A stretch of 64,000 bases of DNA from an uncultured Roseovarius sp. (GTDB lineage Bacteria > Pseudomonadota > Alphaproteobacteria > Rhodobacterales > Rhodobacteraceae): the NCBI GenBank assembly GCA_947503145.1, contig CANNCP010000011.1, positions 1 to 64,000 of the forward strand. Direction: 5' to 3'. A model generated the notes under the pieces. It did no database searches, had not been told where the DNA came from, and worked only from the letters and a program-made list of their open reading frames with translations. A program made the translations under genes and the position numbers. Within the stretch, counting starts at the first letter, position 1, and each line of letters starts with the position of its first letter. This document shows, piece by piece, positions 50,276 to 61,869 of the stretch.

Positions 50276-51601
50276 ATGCATCTCGTTCGCCTTTTTGCTG
50301 TTCTCTCGCTGCTGGCGCTTACGCTGGCGCAACCCGCTCGTGCGCTGACACTGCTGCGTGACCCGGATATCGAATACGCGCTCAAGACGTTGGCCACCCC
50401 GGTGCTGAGGGCCGCAGGTCTCAGCCCCAGCCGGATGAGTATCCTGATCATCGACGACCGCAATCTCAACGCCTTTGTGGTGGACCGGGATAACATCTTT
50501 ATCCATTCCGGCCTGCTGCTGAAGATGCAGAGCCCGCAGATGCTGCAATCGGTGATCGCTCACGAGGCCGCCCACATTGCCAACGGCCACCTGGTACGTC
50601 GTCCGATAAACATCCGCAACGCGCGCACCGCCGCCGGTCTGGGCATGGCGCTGGCGGCTGCCGCAGGTGTGATCAGCGGCAATGCCCAAGCGGCTGCGGG
50701 GATGGCTACCGGCATGAGCAGCACCGCCATGCGGCTGCTCTTTTCGCATACGCGCGCAGAGGAAAGCAGCGCCGACAACGCGGCCGTGCGCTATATGGTG
50801 CGCGCCGGGCTGGACCCATCAGGCGCGGCTGACGTCATGGATATCTTTCGCGGCCAAGAGGCACTGTCGGCAGCCCGGCAAGACCCCTACGCGCGCACCC
50901 ATCCACTGTCGGCAGACCGCTACCGCATGGTCAAGCAGATGGCAGATGCCCATGGCGGCAACGCCAAACCCAGCAATAATGACCTCTACTGGTTCGCCCG
51001 CGCCAAGGGCAAGTTGTCTGCCTTTCAGCGCAGCCCGAAATGGACCATCGCGCGCGCCGGCGAAAGTGGTTTCAAGGATGTGGCATATATGCGCGAGGCG
51101 GTGGCCTGGCACCGCCGCTCCAATTTGGCCAAATCAATCGCGGCTATGGACAAGGCGATCGCAGCACGCCCCAACGACCCCTATTATCACGAGTTGCGCG
51201 GTCAGATCCTGATGGAGAACCGCCAGTTCGCCGCCGCCACCGCCGCCTACGCGCGGGCGGTCAATGCAGCCCCCAATCACCCGCTGATCCTGGGCTCTTA
51301 CGGGCGCGCATTGATGGCGCAGGGGCAAACCGCCAAGGCCCTGCGGGTTCTCGAAAAGGCCCGCGCGCGCGACGGGCGTGACGGGCGTGTGATGCGCGAT
51401 CTGGCGGTCGCCTATGCCAAATCCGGCAACAAGGGCATGGCCTCTATCGTCACCGCCGAACGCTACGCGCTTCAGGGGCGGATGGAAGATGCGGGCCTGC
51501 ATGCAAAACGTGCCTCTGACCTCTTGCCACGCGGCTCTGCCGGTTGGCAACGGGCGCAGGATGTGCTCTCTGCGGCCAAAGCCGCCACGAAAAGGAAATA
51601 G
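50276..51601 (+). CDS. Periplasmic M48 metalloprotease with C-terminal TPR (BepA-like)
   Basis: Signal peptide; SVIAHEAAHIANGH; ESSADNAAVRYMVRAGLDPSG; TPR-like C-terminus; ATG at 50243 also possible. Confidence 0.88.
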   Translation: MHLVRLFAVLSLLALTLAQPARALTLLRDPDIEYALKTLATPVLRAAGLSPSRMSILIIDDRNLNAFVVDRDNIFIHSGLLLKMQSPQMLQSVIAHEAAHIANGHLVRRPINIRNARTAAGLGMALAAAAGVISGNAQAAAGMATGMSSTAMRLLFSHTRAEESSADNAAVRYMVRAGLDPSGAADVMDIFRGQEALSAARQDPYARTHPLSADRYRMVKQMADAHGGNAKPSNNDLYWFARAKGKLSAFQRSPKWTIARAGESGFKDVAYMREAVAWHRRSNLAKSIAAMDKAIAARPNDPYYHELRGQILMENRQFAAATAAYARAVNAAPNHPLILGSYGRALMAQGQTAKALRVLEKARARDGRDGRVMRDLAVAYAKSGNKGMASIVTAERYALQGRMEDAGLHAKRASDLLPRGSAGWQRAQDVLSAAKAATKRK

Positions 51602-52351
51602 ATGATGATCCGCACGCTTCTCAGTACTGCCGCGCTTGGCGCGGTCCTCGCCGTCCCTGCCGCCGCCCTCGATCTGGGCGAGATGAGCGAGGCCGAGCGA
51701 ACCGCGTTTCGCACCGAAGTGCGCGCCTATCTGCTGGACAACCCCGAAGTGATCTTTGAGGCAGTCGCGGTGATGGAGGAACGGCAGGCGGCACTGCAGA
51801 ACGCCAACGACGACGAATTGATCACCGACAACGCCGATGCGCTCTTTGATGACGGCCAATCCTGGGTCGGCGGCAATCCTGAGGGCGACATCACCATCGT
51901 CGAATTTCTCGACTACCGTTGTGGCTATTGCCGCAAGGCGTTTCCCGAGGTGGCGGAATTATTGCAGAGCGACGGCAATATCCGACTGATCATCAAGGAA
52001 TTCCCGATTCTCGGCGAGGGTTCCCTGCTGTCTTCGCGCTTTGCCATCGCCACGATGCAGGTCGCGGGCGACGACGCCTACAAACAGGTGCATGATGCGT
52101 TGATGGACTTCAAAGGCGAAATCAGCGACGTGACGCTTGGCCGTCTGGCCGACACGCTGGGCCTTGATTCGGCGCCGATCCTGGCGCATATGGACAGCCC
52201 AGATGTCACGGCGGTGATCGACGCCAATCACGCGCTTGCCGCCAAGATGGACATTTCCGGCACGCCTTCTTTCGTGATGGGCAACCAGATGATCCGGGGC
52301 TACGTGCCGCTGAACGGTATGCAGCAGATCGTAGCCGAAGAGCGCAGCTGA
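51602..52351 (+). CDS. DsbA family thiol:disulfide oxidoreductase
   Basis: Signal peptide; ITIVEFLDYRCGYCRKAFPEV (CGYC); SGTPSFVMGNQMIRGYV. Confidence 0.93.
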   Translation: MMIRTLLSTAALGAVLAVPAAALDLGEMSEAERTAFRTEVRAYLLDNPEVIFEAVAVMEERQAALQNANDDELITDNADALFDDGQSWVGGNPEGDITIVEFLDYRCGYCRKAFPEVAELLQSDGNIRLIIKEFPILGEGSLLSSRFAIATMQVAGDDAYKQVHDALMDFKGEISDVTLGRLADTLGLDSAPILAHMDSPDVTAVIDANHALAAKMDISGTPSFVMGNQMIRGYVPLNGMQQIVAEERS

Positions 52352-52483
52352 TACGCCCGAGCCGCGCAATCGCATCCTTGAGAGACCCTCAAATACGCCC
52401 CTGAATCCTATAGCGTTTCAGGGGCGTTTCACTTTTGCAAAAATCGCAGCCTGCGCAGCTGTCTTGCGCGCCCCGATGGCGGC

Positions 52484-53617
52484 TTACTCTGCCGCTTTTT
52501 CGGCAGCAGCCGCTTCGGCCTCGATCTGGGCTGCGCGGATTTCGACCTGTTCGACGATATGCGCGATCATCTGGTCATTGCTCAGCTTGTGGCTCTGCTT
52601 GCCGGCCAGATAGACCATGCCGGACCCCGCGCCGCCGCCGGTAAAGCCGACATCGGTCATCAGCGCCTCGCCCGGCCCGTTCACGACACAGCCAATGATA
52701 CTGAGGCTCATCGGGGTCTTGATATGCTCCAGCCGCTCTTCCAACGCCTCGACCGTCTTGATCACATCGAACCCCTGCCGTGCGCAGGACGGGCAACTGA
52801 TGATGTTCACGCCCCGGTGCCGCAGCCCGAGAGATTTGAGGATCTCGAACCCCATCTTGACCTCTTCGACCGGGTCTGCCGACAGGCTGACACGGATTGT
52901 ATCGCCAATGCCCATCCATAGCAGATTGCCCATGCCGATGGCCGACTTGACCGTGCCGCTGATCAGTCCGCCCGCCTCGGTAATGCCCAGATGGATTGGC
53001 GCGTCGGTGGCCTCGGCCAGCTGCTGATAAGCGGCGGCGGCCATGAATACGTCGGACGCCTTCACGCTGATCTTGAATTCGTGAAAGTCATTGTCCTGCA
53101 GGATGCGGATATGCTCCAAACCGCTTTCGACCATCGCATCGGGGCATGGCTCGCCGTATTTTTCCAGCAGGTGCCGCTCCAGGCTGCCCGCGTTCACGCC
53201 GATACGGATCGAGCAGCCGTGATCGCGCGCCGCCGCGATCACCTCACGCACCCGCGCGGGGCTGCCGATGTTGCCGGGGTTGATCCGCAGACAGGCTGCG
53301 CCCGCCTCTGCCGCCTCGATGCCGCGCTTGTAGTGAAAGTGGATGTCCGCGACCAACGGCACCGGGCTTTCGCGCACGACATCCTTCAACGCCTTGGCCG
53401 ACGCCTCGTCCGGGACCGAAACGCGCACGATATCCGCGCCCGCATCCGCAGCCGCCTGGATTTGTGCCACCGTCGCGGCCACATCCGTGGTCGCGGTGTT
53501 GGTCATGGTCTGCACGCTGATCGGCGCACCACCACCCACCGGCACAGAACCGACGTGGATCTGGCGGCTTTCGCGGCGATAGATGTTGCGCCAGGGGCGG
53601 ATCGGGTTGAGGGACAT
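52484..53617 (-). CDS. ispG: 4-hydroxy-3-methylbut-2-en-1-yl diphosphate synthase
   Basis: [71 protein letters not shown]. Confidence 0.97.
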   Translation of the reverse strand: MSLNPIRPWRNIYRRESRQIHVGSVPVGGGAPISVQTMTNTATTDVAATVAQIQAAADAGADIVRVSVPDEASAKALKDVVRESPVPLVADIHFHYKRGIEAAEAGAACLRINPGNIGSPARVREVIAAARDHGCSIRIGVNAGSLERHLLEKYGEPCPDAMVESGLEHIRILQDNDFHEFKISVKASDVFMAAAAYQQLAEATDAPIHLGITEAGGLISGTVKSAIGMGNLLWMGIGDTIRVSLSADPVEEVKMGFEILKSLGLRHRGVNIISCPSCARQGFDVIKTVEALEERLEHIKTPMSLSIIGCVVNGPGEALMTDVGFTGGGAGSGMVYLAGKQSHKLSNDQMIAHIVEQVEIRAAQIEAEAAAAEKAAE

Positions 53618-53731
53618 TTGTCAGGCTCCTCGCCTCGCGGTTTCGGACTTGGGGTCAAGATAAGGAGAGGCGCCGCCCGCTGCAATCGCTGTGACACCAA
53701 AAGACCGTTCTGCCGCTAAAACTGCAGCCGA

Positions 53732-54949
53732 TTACTGGGGCTGCGACTGAAGCTCTGCCACATAGCGCGACAGGTCCGTATCCCGTGTGAGGTCGGCAAC
53801 CTCCAACGTCTCCGCCAGGCTGTGCGAAGTCAGCGCCAGATTGCTGGTCACGGAGCCGCGCGGGCCGGCGGGGCCGAAATGCTGGCCATCAATGCGGAAA
53901 TAGATCGCACCGGATTCGCCCACACGCAAGGTTGGCGGTACTTCGGTCGCGGGCACGTCATAGCTGTCGCCCGCATTCATGATTCCCTCGAAAATAACGC
54001 TGCCATCGGCAGCGCGCACGCGCACCCAGGCGGGGCGTACCGCGACCATCTGCACGCCGGGCGTTGGCGGGGCCACCACCTGCGGGCTGGTCTGGCCGAT
54101 ATTGATCACCGCAGCGATGGCCGCATCAATACTGGTCCCCGTCGAACTGGTCGGCACCTGCGACATCGCTGCCGTCAACGTGCCTATCTGGCTCGGGTCC
54201 AGGGTCGAAATCGGCGCATCCCGAGCAACCATCACAGGCACATCCAGCGCCTCTGGCCGGTAGAGCCGATCCAGCGTCTCATCTTCGGGCGCGGCAAAGT
54301 TCCCCGCCAGTGTCGTCTGGGCACCCTGCCGCGACTGCGCAGCCTCCAGCGGGTCGAGATCGGCCAGCACGTTGGGTGCATTTTCCATCGGCGCGACCTG
54401 CACGCGCTGCACTTCGGTCAGCACGCTCCAGCCGCCATAGCCGATCGCCGCAATCAGCGCGACAAGGACCGTAACAGAGCCGACGGCGCCCGGTTCAATC
54501 CGTGAGAAAAGGCTTTCGGTCGCAGGCACGAACGGCATGCTGGGCGATGTCAGCCGGTCATCGCCACGCTTGGATGTTACGCGGGTGATCACGTCATCGG
54601 ACTTGCGCATCGACGACGCCGCCGCAGACATGCCATGCGCGATAGAAAACCCGCTCTCGGTGCAGAATGTCGCAAAGGCACGATCCGGATCCATGCCGAG
54701 ATACCGGGCATAGGATCGCACGTAGCCGGGGATGAAGCCGGGGGTGTCAAAGGCATCGGGGTCGGCATTCTCGATCGCAGCCACATAGCTGGCCTTGATC
54801 TTCAGTTCGCGTTCCACATCCAGCAGGGATTTGCCCAGCGTGGCGCGCTCACCGCGCATCAGGTCGCCAAGTCGCAGTTCAAAGCTGTCGAAGCCTCGCG
54901 ACTCAACCTCTTTTACTTCGTTCTTGCGCGAAAAACGACGCAATATCAT
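53732..54949 (-). CDS. RodZ-like protein (N-terminal HTH, TM segment, C-terminal DUF4115-like domain)
   Basis: GDLMRGERATLGKSLLDVERELKIKASYVAAIENADPDAFDTPGFIPGYVRSYARYLGMD; TM VTVLVALIAAIGYGGWSVL. Confidence 0.85.
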   Translation of the reverse strand: MILRRFSRKNEVKEVESRGFDSFELRLGDLMRGERATLGKSLLDVERELKIKASYVAAIENADPDAFDTPGFIPGYVRSYARYLGMDPDRAFATFCTESGFSIAHGMSAAASSMRKSDDVITRVTSKRGDDRLTSPSMPFVPATESLFSRIEPGAVGSVTVLVALIAAIGYGGWSVLTEVQRVQVAPMENAPNVLADLDPLEAAQSRQGAQTTLAGNFAAPEDETLDRLYRPEALDVPVMVARDAPISTLDPSQIGTLTAAMSQVPTSSTGTSIDAAIAAVINIGQTSPQVVAPPTPGVQMVAVRPAWVRVRAADGSVIFEGIMNAGDSYDVPATEVPPTLRVGESGAIYFRIDGQHFGPAGPRGSVTSNLALTSHSLAETLEVADLTRDTDLSRYVAELQSQPQ

Positions 54950-55068
54950 GCAACCTGCCCTTCGTCGTCGAAACCTGTAGTTCGTTTCTTGTTTCTCTTG
55001 ATTCGACCCCTGCTCTTTTGGTCCCGAATACAGTACCACATGACGTTTTTCATTGCACCTGCCAAGCC

Positions 55069-56292
55069 TTACGCTGATTGATCGGCGCGATTCAGCGCAC
55101 ATCTCTGCCAAAGCGCGTCCATTGCCTGCACCAGCCGTTCGATATCTTCTGTTCCGTGCAGGGGCGACGGGGTAAAGCGCAAACGCTCGGTTCCGCGCGG
55201 CACCGTGGGATAGTTGATCGGCTGCACATAGAGGCCGTGATCCTCCAGCAACAAATCGCTCAGATGCCTGGTATGGACCGGATCGCCGACGATGACCGGC
55301 ACGATATGGCTGCCGTGGTCGACCAGCGGCAGACCCATCGCCTTGAGGCGGGTCTTGAGGATGCGGGCCTGCGTCTGGTGCGCCGTGCGCAGTGTCGGAT
55401 CGCGCTTGAGATGCGCAACACTGGCCGCCGCGCCGGCCGCCACGGCAGGCGCCAGCGACGAGGTAAAGATAAAGCCCGGCGCATAGGACCGGATGGCGTC
55501 GCACATCTTGGCCGAGGCCGCCACATAACCGCCCATCACACCATACGCCTTGGCCAACGTGCCGTTGATGATATCGAGCCGCCCCATCAACCCGTCCCGT
55601 TCCGCCACGCCACCGCCGCGCGGGCCGTACATGCCAACCGCATGCACCTCGTCGATATAAGTCAGCGCGCCGAATTCATCCGCCAGATCGCAGATCGCTT
55701 CGATCGGGCCAAAATCGCCATCCATCGAATAGACAGATTCAAACGCGATCAGCTTGGGCGCGCGGGGGTCGTCCGCCGCCATCAGCTCGCGTAGATGCGC
55801 CACGTCGTTATGCCGGAATATCCGTTTGGCCCCGCCATTGCGGCGCACGCCTTCGATCATGCTGGCATGGTTCAGCGCGTCGGAATAGATGATCAGACCG
55901 GGAAAGAGCCTGGGCAGCGTGCTCAATGTCGCGTCATTGGCGTTGTAGGCACTGGTAAAGAGCAGGGCCGCCTCCTTGGCGTGCAGATCGGCCAGTTCGC
56001 GCTCCAGCGCCGTGTGATAGATCGTTGTCCCTGAAATGTTACGCGTCCCGCCAGAGCCCGCGCCGGTCGCCTCCAGCGCCTCGTGCATCGCCGCCAGAAC
56101 CGCCGGATGCTGTCCCATCCCGAGGTAATCATTGCCGCACCAGACCGTGATGGCACGTTCGGTGCCATCGGGTCGCCGCCACGTCGCATGTGGGAAATGA
56201 CCGTTGCGGCGCGCAATATCGAGAAACGTCCGGTACCGCCCCTCTTCGTGCAGCCGGTCAATCGCCTGATCCAGTTTCACTGAGTAATCCAA
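55069..56292 (-). CDS. hemA: 5-aminolevulinate synthase
   Basis: [89 protein letters not shown]; appears to start with TTG at 56292. Confidence 0.95.
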   Translation of the reverse strand: MDYSVKLDQAIDRLHEEGRYRTFLDIARRNGHFPHATWRRPDGTERAITVWCGNDYLGMGQHPAVLAAMHEALEATGAGSGGTRNISGTTIYHTALERELADLHAKEAALLFTSAYNANDATLSTLPRLFPGLIIYSDALNHASMIEGVRRNGGAKRIFRHNDVAHLRELMAADDPRAPKLIAFESVYSMDGDFGPIEAICDLADEFGALTYIDEVHAVGMYGPRGGGVAERDGLMGRLDIINGTLAKAYGVMGGYVAASAKMCDAIRSYAPGFIFTSSLAPAVAAGAAASVAHLKRDPTLRTAHQTQARILKTRLKAMGLPLVDHGSHIVPVIVGDPVHTRHLSDLLLEDHGLYVQPINYPTVPRGTERLRFTPSPLHGTEDIERLVQAMDALWQRCALNRADQSA

Positions 56293-56487
56293 CGGCTCTT
56301 CCCTTTTTTTCCATCCAAGACCATTTTGTCGGCTTTTTGTAGCCGCAATGCCGCATATAGGCCACATCCCGCCGATGCGACAGCTTACAAATTGCCGCGT
56401 CCGACGATGGCAGCACGGCAAGCCGCTGGACAGTGCCGCGCCGCCTGTTACGGTCGGGAGTAAGATATTACAACGCGAGGTTCCGCC

Positions 56488-57867
56488 ATGTCCCTGGACG
56501 CCGTTCTGTCCCGTATAGACGACCAATTGCCCGATGCGCTGGAGCGTCTGCAGGCGCTGCTCCGGATCCCCTCCATCTCGACCGACCCGGCGTATGCGAA
56601 GGATTGCCGGGCCGCTGCCGATTGGCTGGTGGCCGATCTGCAAGGCTTCGGCATCACCGCAGAAAGACGCGACACGCCGGGCCATCCGATGGTCGTGGGG
56701 CATGTGCCGGGAGACGGCCCGCATCTGCTGTTTTACGGGCATTACGACGTGCAGCCGGTCGATCCACTGGACCTGTGGAAAACCGACCCATTCGATCCGC
56801 AGATCGAGGACACGCCCAAGGGCCGTGTGATCCGCGCCCGCGGCTCCAGCGACGACAAGGGGCAGTTGATGACCTTTGTCGAAGCGTGCCGCGCCTGGAA
56901 AGAGGTGCATGGTACCCTGCCCTGCGCCATCACCTTCTTTTTCGAGGGCGAGGAAGAATCCGGCTCGCCCTCGCTGGTGCCCTTCATGCAGGAAAATGCC
57001 GATGAACTGCGCGCCGATCTGGCATTGATCTGTGACACCGGGCTCTTTCAGTCGAAAACCCCGGCCATCGTCACGATGCTGCGCGGCATGGTGACCGAAG
57101 AAGTCACCATCAAGGGCCCCGATGTCGATCTGCACTCGGGCTTTTTCGGCGGGCTGGCGGCCAATCCGATCCACGTTCTGGGTACGATCGTGGCCGGGCT
57201 GCACGATCATACGGGCCGCGTCACCCTGCGTGGTTTTTACGACGGCATTCCGGACCTTGATCCTGATGTGCGCGCGCAATGGAACGGGCTGGGTTTCGAT
57301 CACGCGCGGTTTCTGGGGGATGTCGGGCTCAGAATCCCCGCTGGTGAACGCGACCGCACCCCGCTTGAGATGATCTGGTCGCGCCCTACCGCAGAGGTGA
57401 ACGGTATCTGGGGCGGCTACACCGGCGCGGGCTTCAAGACCGTGCTGCCGGCCGAGGCTCATGCCAAGATCAGCTTTCGTCTGGTCGAAGGCCAGGACCC
57501 GGATCGTATCCGCGACGCCTTTCGCGCCTATGTGACCGCGCAATTGCCCGGCGACGTCAGGGCAGAATTCCACACCCACGGCGGCAGCCGCGCCGGGATC
57601 ATGCAGACCTCCGACCCGGCCTTCGAGGCCGCGCGCGCCGCGCTCAGCGATGAATGGCCCGAAGAGGCGGCTTATGTCGGTTGCGGTGGCTCGATTCCCA
57701 TCGCCGGCCATTTCGGCGAGGTGCTGGGGATGAATGCGATGCTCATCGGCTTTGGCAAGGACGACGACGCTATCCATTCGCCCAACGAAAAATACGATAT
57801 GGAAAGTTTCCACAAGGGCACCCGCAGCTGGGCGCGGATATTGCACGCGCTGGCCGACGCCGACTGA
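56488..57867 (+). CDS. M20 family metallopeptidase (dipeptidase)
   Basis: [46 protein letters not shown]. Confidence 0.95.
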   Translation: MSLDAVLSRIDDQLPDALERLQALLRIPSISTDPAYAKDCRAAADWLVADLQGFGITAERRDTPGHPMVVGHVPGDGPHLLFYGHYDVQPVDPLDLWKTDPFDPQIEDTPKGRVIRARGSSDDKGQLMTFVEACRAWKEVHGTLPCAITFFFEGEEESGSPSLVPFMQENADELRADLALICDTGLFQSKTPAIVTMLRGMVTEEVTIKGPDVDLHSGFFGGLAANPIHVLGTIVAGLHDHTGRVTLRGFYDGIPDLDPDVRAQWNGLGFDHARFLGDVGLRIPAGERDRTPLEMIWSRPTAEVNGIWGGYTGAGFKTVLPAEAHAKISFRLVEGQDPDRIRDAFRAYVTAQLPGDVRAEFHTHGGSRAGIMQTSDPAFEAARAALSDEWPEEAAYVGCGGSIPIAGHFGEVLGMNAMLIGFGKDDDAIHSPNEKYDMESFHKGTRSWARILHALADAD

Positions 57868-58049
57868 CGAGCAGGGCCAATGGCAACAGGGGCAGCGAAC
57901 GTAACATCTTCTTATCCTTCCGTCGCATGAGCATCGTACGACTTGGTTAACGACGTATTAATCCGATTGATTTCTCCGCTCGCCTGCGCGCCAAAGTGAT
58001 GCCGGGCGGGCATTTTTTCATCTTGCGCGCGCGGGACATGCTTGATTAC

Positions 58050-59051
58050 TCACCACCGCTTGCGAAACTTGCTCGGCGAGGTGTCGAACTTTGCCCGGAA
58101 GGTCCGCGCAAAGGCCGAAGTGCCGCCAAACCCGGTGGCGGCGGCGATCTCGGTGATCGGCAGATCGGTCTCCGACAGCAGCGCGTAGGCCCGGCTGAGC
58201 CGCAGATCGGCATAATACTGCCACGGGCTCTGCCCCGCGTGCTCGGCAAAGCTGCGCTCCAACTGGCGCCGTGAGATACCGATATCCTGGGCGATCTGCT
58301 CCACGGTCAGCGGCTCTTCTAGATGCGCCTGCATCATGCGGATGGCTGCAATAAGGTTCTTGTTGCGGCTGCCCAGAATCGCCGATTGCGCGGTCTTCTG
58401 CGGCGCGTGCCCGGAATGGCTGCGCCCGTGCAGGCACATGTCCGACACCACCAGCGCGAATTCAGGCCCGAAATCATCCTCGATAACGCTGAGCATCAGA
58501 TCGGTCGAGGCACTGCCCCCCGCCGCCGTCATCAGATCGCCGTCAATCTCGTACAGGTTCAGCGATGGCAGAAGGTCAGGAAATGCCTCCAGAAAGGCCG
58601 GCTGGTTCTCCCAATGCAGCGTAAAGATACGCCCGCGCAACAACCCTGCCTTGGCCAGCGTGAAGGCCCCGGTACAGATCGCGCCCACCGCGATTCCGTG
58701 CGCCGCCTGCCGTGCGGTCCAGTGCACCAGCCGTGCATTCAGCGTCTCGGTCGGCTCTACTCCGGCACAGATGAAGACCCGGCTGCCCCTTTTTGCGTTG
58801 GCCATCGGCCCGTCCGGCACAAGCCGCAGGTTGTTCGAGCAACGGATCGGTGCCCCATCGGTGGTCATGGTGCGCCAGCGATAAAGCTCCTGCCGCGAAA
58901 TCTGGTTTGCCACGCGCAACGGTTCGATCGCGGCACTCAGCGCCAGCATCGTCAGCTTGGGCAGCAGCACAAAATCGAAATCGCGCGGTGCCGCCACTGT
59001 GGGGATGGTGAAACTGGCTGATCCTTTGGGCACATACGAAGATTGCGGCAT
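58050..59051 (-). CDS. GlxA family AraC-type transcriptional regulator (DJ-1/PfpI-like N-terminus)
   Basis: AIGAICTGAFTLAKAGLLRGRIFTLHWEN; AraC HTH EQIAQDIGISRRQLERSFAEHAGQSPWQYYADLRLSRAYALL. Confidence 0.93.
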   Translation of the reverse strand: MPQSSYVPKGSASFTIPTVAAPRDFDFVLLPKLTMLALSAAIEPLRVANQISRQELYRWRTMTTDGAPIRCSNNLRLVPDGPMANAKRGSRVFICAGVEPTETLNARLVHWTARQAAHGIAVGAICTGAFTLAKAGLLRGRIFTLHWENQPAFLEAFPDLLPSLNLYEIDGDLMTAAGGSASTDLMLSVIEDDFGPEFALVVSDMCLHGRSHSGHAPQKTAQSAILGSRNKNLIAAIRMMQAHLEEPLTVEQIAQDIGISRRQLERSFAEHAGQSPWQYYADLRLSRAYALLSETDLPITEIAAATGFGGTSAFARTFRAKFDTSPSKFRKRW

Positions 59052-59435
59052 CCTTGCCCTCCTTCTGCGGCAATCCGGTGCAGAGTTTACCGGAAATCCG
59101 GGGTGCCGCATATCGGTAAAGCGCGCGCTAAAGCGTTCCGTTTGGCGCGTTGCAGATCGCGCCATGCGCCCTTTCCAGCCAGCCGGCCTTCTGCATGGGG
59201 CGCACGACACCTTGAATGGTCTGGTCCAGCCATGAGATCCGACAATTCTGCCACCGTCATCGCCCCGCGTAGCGCCAGCGCATGCTCGGTATTCTGAGAT
59301 ATATTTCGGCATTTCGATCCTGCTTTCCCAAAGCGCTGCGCCTGGTCAAATCCGCAATCAACAAAAAACCACATTTTCCGTTGCTTTATGACAGCAACAT
59401 GCAACGTTCGAAATGCGATTCTCAAGGGGACGGAC

Positions 59436-61859
59436 ATGACGCAGCATTCAGCGAAACACCTGATCATCGGCGGGGGCATTATCGGGTGCAGCACCGCCTA
59501 CCATCTCGCCAAACGCGGCGAACGCGACGTTGTGCTGCTGGAGCGCGCATCGCTCACCGAAGGCGCGACCTGGCACGCGGCGGGCCTTGTCGGGCAACTG
59601 CGCTCGTCGCGAAACACCACGCGGATGCTGAAACGCTCTGTCGCGCTTTATGACGCGCTGGAGGCCGAGACCGGCATGGCATTTGACTGGAAAAAGGTCG
59701 GCTCGCTGCGGCTGGCCGCCACGAAAGAGCGTATGCTGGAGGCACAGCGGCTGACCACCATGGCCCAGAGCTTTGAGCTGGAAATGCACATGATCACCCC
59801 TGCCGAGGCAAAGGCTCTCTTTCCCTATATCGACGAGACCGGCATCGAGGGCGCGGCTTTCATCCCGTCGGACGGCCACGTGGACCCCGCCGGCCTCTGT
59901 CAGGCAATAGCGGCGGGCGCGCGGCTGCATGGGGCGGACATCCGGCAGGGCATCGAAGTGACGGATTTCGAGATCAAGGATGGACGGATCACCCGCGTGA
60001 TGACCACGCAAGGCGACTACGAGGCCGAAAACGTCATTCTCGCGGCCGGCATGTGGTCGCGTGAGTTGGGCGCAAAGCTGGGCCTGCGTGTGCCCGCCTG
60101 CGCGGTCGAACATCAGTATATCGTGACCGAACCGCTGCCGGATCCTGATCTGGTACGCGGCCTGCCGTCGCTGCGCGATCCCGAGCGCCTGGTCTATTAC
60201 AAGCCCGACGCAGGCGGGCGCATGGTAATCGGTGGCTACGAAGAAGACACTCTGCCCTTCGGCGATCGCGGCATTCCCGGCCAGTTCGTGCGCCAATTGC
60301 TGCCCGACAATCTCGACCGTTTCGCACCGCTGGCGGAACTCGCGGGCCGTGTCACACCGGTCGTCAACGAGGTCGGCATCAGGCAGGTGATCAACGGGCC
60401 GATCCCCTACTCCGCCGATGGCGATTTCGTCATGGGTTGGGCACCCGGATTTGACAATCTGATGATGGCGACCGGATTCCTCTACGGTATCGCCGCTGGC
60501 GGCGGCGCAGGCGAGATGATCGCGGAGTGGCTGACCGAGGGGCGGCCCAGCCTCGATCTGTGGCCGCTCGATGTCCGCCGGTTCGGGCCGCATCACGGCA
60601 CCCGCGCCTTTATGTATCCCCGCGCGGTGGAGCATTACGCACATCATTACAAGATGCGCTACCCGGGTGCCGAGGCAGAGACAGCGCGAGGTCTGCGCCG
60701 CTCGCCTTTCTATGACGCACTCAAGGCGCGTGGCGCGGTTTATGGGTCGAAAAACGGCTGGGAGCGCCCGCTGTGGTTCGCGCCCGAAGGGACGCCGCCA
60801 GTGGATCAGCTCGATTTTCTCGATCCCGGCTGGCACGCTTTTGCAGCACAGGAACACCATGCCGTGCGCAACGGTGCAGCGCTGATCGATCAGAGCAGCT
60901 TTGCCAAGTTCGAGATGGTCGGCCCCGGCACGCTGGACACGCTTCAGCAGCTTGCGGCCTGCAACATGGATAAGCCAATAGGCTCCGTGATTTACGCGCA
61001 ACTCTGCAACCCAAAAGGAGGGATTGAATCGGATCTGACCATCACGCGGCTGGGGCAGGATCATTTCTATATCGTCACCGGCGCGGGCTTTGGCACCCAT
61101 GACGCGGACTGGATTCGTCGCCACCTGCCGCAATCAGGCAGCGTACACCTGATCGAGGTGACCTCGGCGCGCGCGGTGCTCAATATCTGCGGGCCAAAAG
61201 CGCGCGACATCCTGCAAACCATCTGTGAAGAGGACATAAGCAACGCCGCCTTTCCCTTTGCAACCGCAAGAGAAATCTCTATCGGGGCTGCGCCCGTGCG
61301 CGCCGTGCGCATCGGCTTTGTCGGCGAACTGGGGTGGGAGCTGCACATCCCCACCGAATTCGGTGCCTACGTGATGGAGCAACTGCGCAGCGCGGGCGAG
61401 GCCCACGGCCTGCGCGATATCGGCTACCGCGCCATCGACAGCCTGCGTATGGAAAAGGGGTATCTCTATTGGTCCGGCGACATCTCACCCGACTATACCC
61501 CCATCGAGGCGGGTCTGGGGTTTCGCGTGCATCTGAAATCAGGCGGTGATTTCATCGGGAGGGATATTCTGGCAGCGCAAAAGGAAAACGGCCCCGCGAT
61601 CAAGCTCTGCACGTTCACCGTCGCGGACAAGCTGCCACTCTTTGGCGGTGAAACCATCCTGCACGCAGAGCGCCCCGTGTCACTGGTGACATCGTCGGGA
61701 TTTGGACATAGCGTGGGCCGAATGGTAGTGCATGCCTACCTGCCCCGCGCGCTTTGGGACGCAAGCGGTTTTGAAATCGAAGTCTTTGGCCAGCGGCATT
61801 CCATCAGCCGCGCCGATGGCCCGCTGTATGATCCTGAAAACACCCGGTTGAAATCCTGA
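59436..61859 (+). CDS. Dimethylglycine/sarcosine dehydrogenase-family FAD oxidoreductase with GcvT domains
   Basis: HLIIGGGIIGCSTAYHLAKRGERDVVLLERASLTEGATWHAAGLVGQLRSS; C-terminal GcvT (GYRAIDSLRMEKGYLYWSGDISPDYTPIEAGLGF). Confidence 0.9.
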   Translation: MTQHSAKHLIIGGGIIGCSTAYHLAKRGERDVVLLERASLTEGATWHAAGLVGQLRSSRNTTRMLKRSVALYDALEAETGMAFDWKKVGSLRLAATKERMLEAQRLTTMAQSFELEMHMITPAEAKALFPYIDETGIEGAAFIPSDGHVDPAGLCQAIAAGARLHGADIRQGIEVTDFEIKDGRITRVMTTQGDYEAENVILAAGMWSRELGAKLGLRVPACAVEHQYIVTEPLPDPDLVRGLPSLRDPERLVYYKPDAGGRMVIGGYEEDTLPFGDRGIPGQFVRQLLPDNLDRFAPLAELAGRVTPVVNEVGIRQVINGPIPYSADGDFVMGWAPGFDNLMMATGFLYGIAAGGGAGEMIAEWLTEGRPSLDLWPLDVRRFGPHHGTRAFMYPRAVEHYAHHYKMRYPGAEAETARGLRRSPFYDALKARGAVYGSKNGWERPLWFAPEGTPPVDQLDFLDPGWHAFAAQEHHAVRNGAALIDQSSFAKFEMVGPGTLDTLQQLAACNMDKPIGSVIYAQLCNPKGGIESDLTITRLGQDHFYIVTGAGFGTHDADWIRRHLPQSGSVHLIEVTSARAVLNICGPKARDILQTICEEDISNAAFPFATAREISIGAAPVRAVRIGFVGELGWELHIPTEFGAYVMEQLRSAGEAHGLRDIGYRAIDSLRMEKGYLYWSGDISPDYTPIEAGLGFRVHLKSGGDFIGRDILAAQKENGPAIKLCTFTVADKLPLFGGETILHAERPVSLVTSSGFGHSVGRMVVHAYLPRALWDASGFEIEVFGQRHSISRADGPLYDPENTRLKS

Positions 61860-61869
61860 AGGAGACTCC

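Noticed and set aside
52405-52470. TATAGCGTTTCAGGGGCGTTTCACTTTTGCAAAAATCGC as another copy of the hairpin repeat
   Set aside because: Shares only short AGCGTTTC/GTTTCAC words; alignment does not extend as in copies 1-3.
56293-57846. Long upstream extension of the hemA ORF antisense to the M20 peptidase
   Set aside because: ALAS homology starts at 56292; the extension is compositional read-through on the opposite strand of a clear M20 gene.
59448-61133. 561-aa ORF antisense to the DMGDH-like gene
   Set aside because: Antisense artefact; the plus-strand FAD/GcvT motifs are clear.
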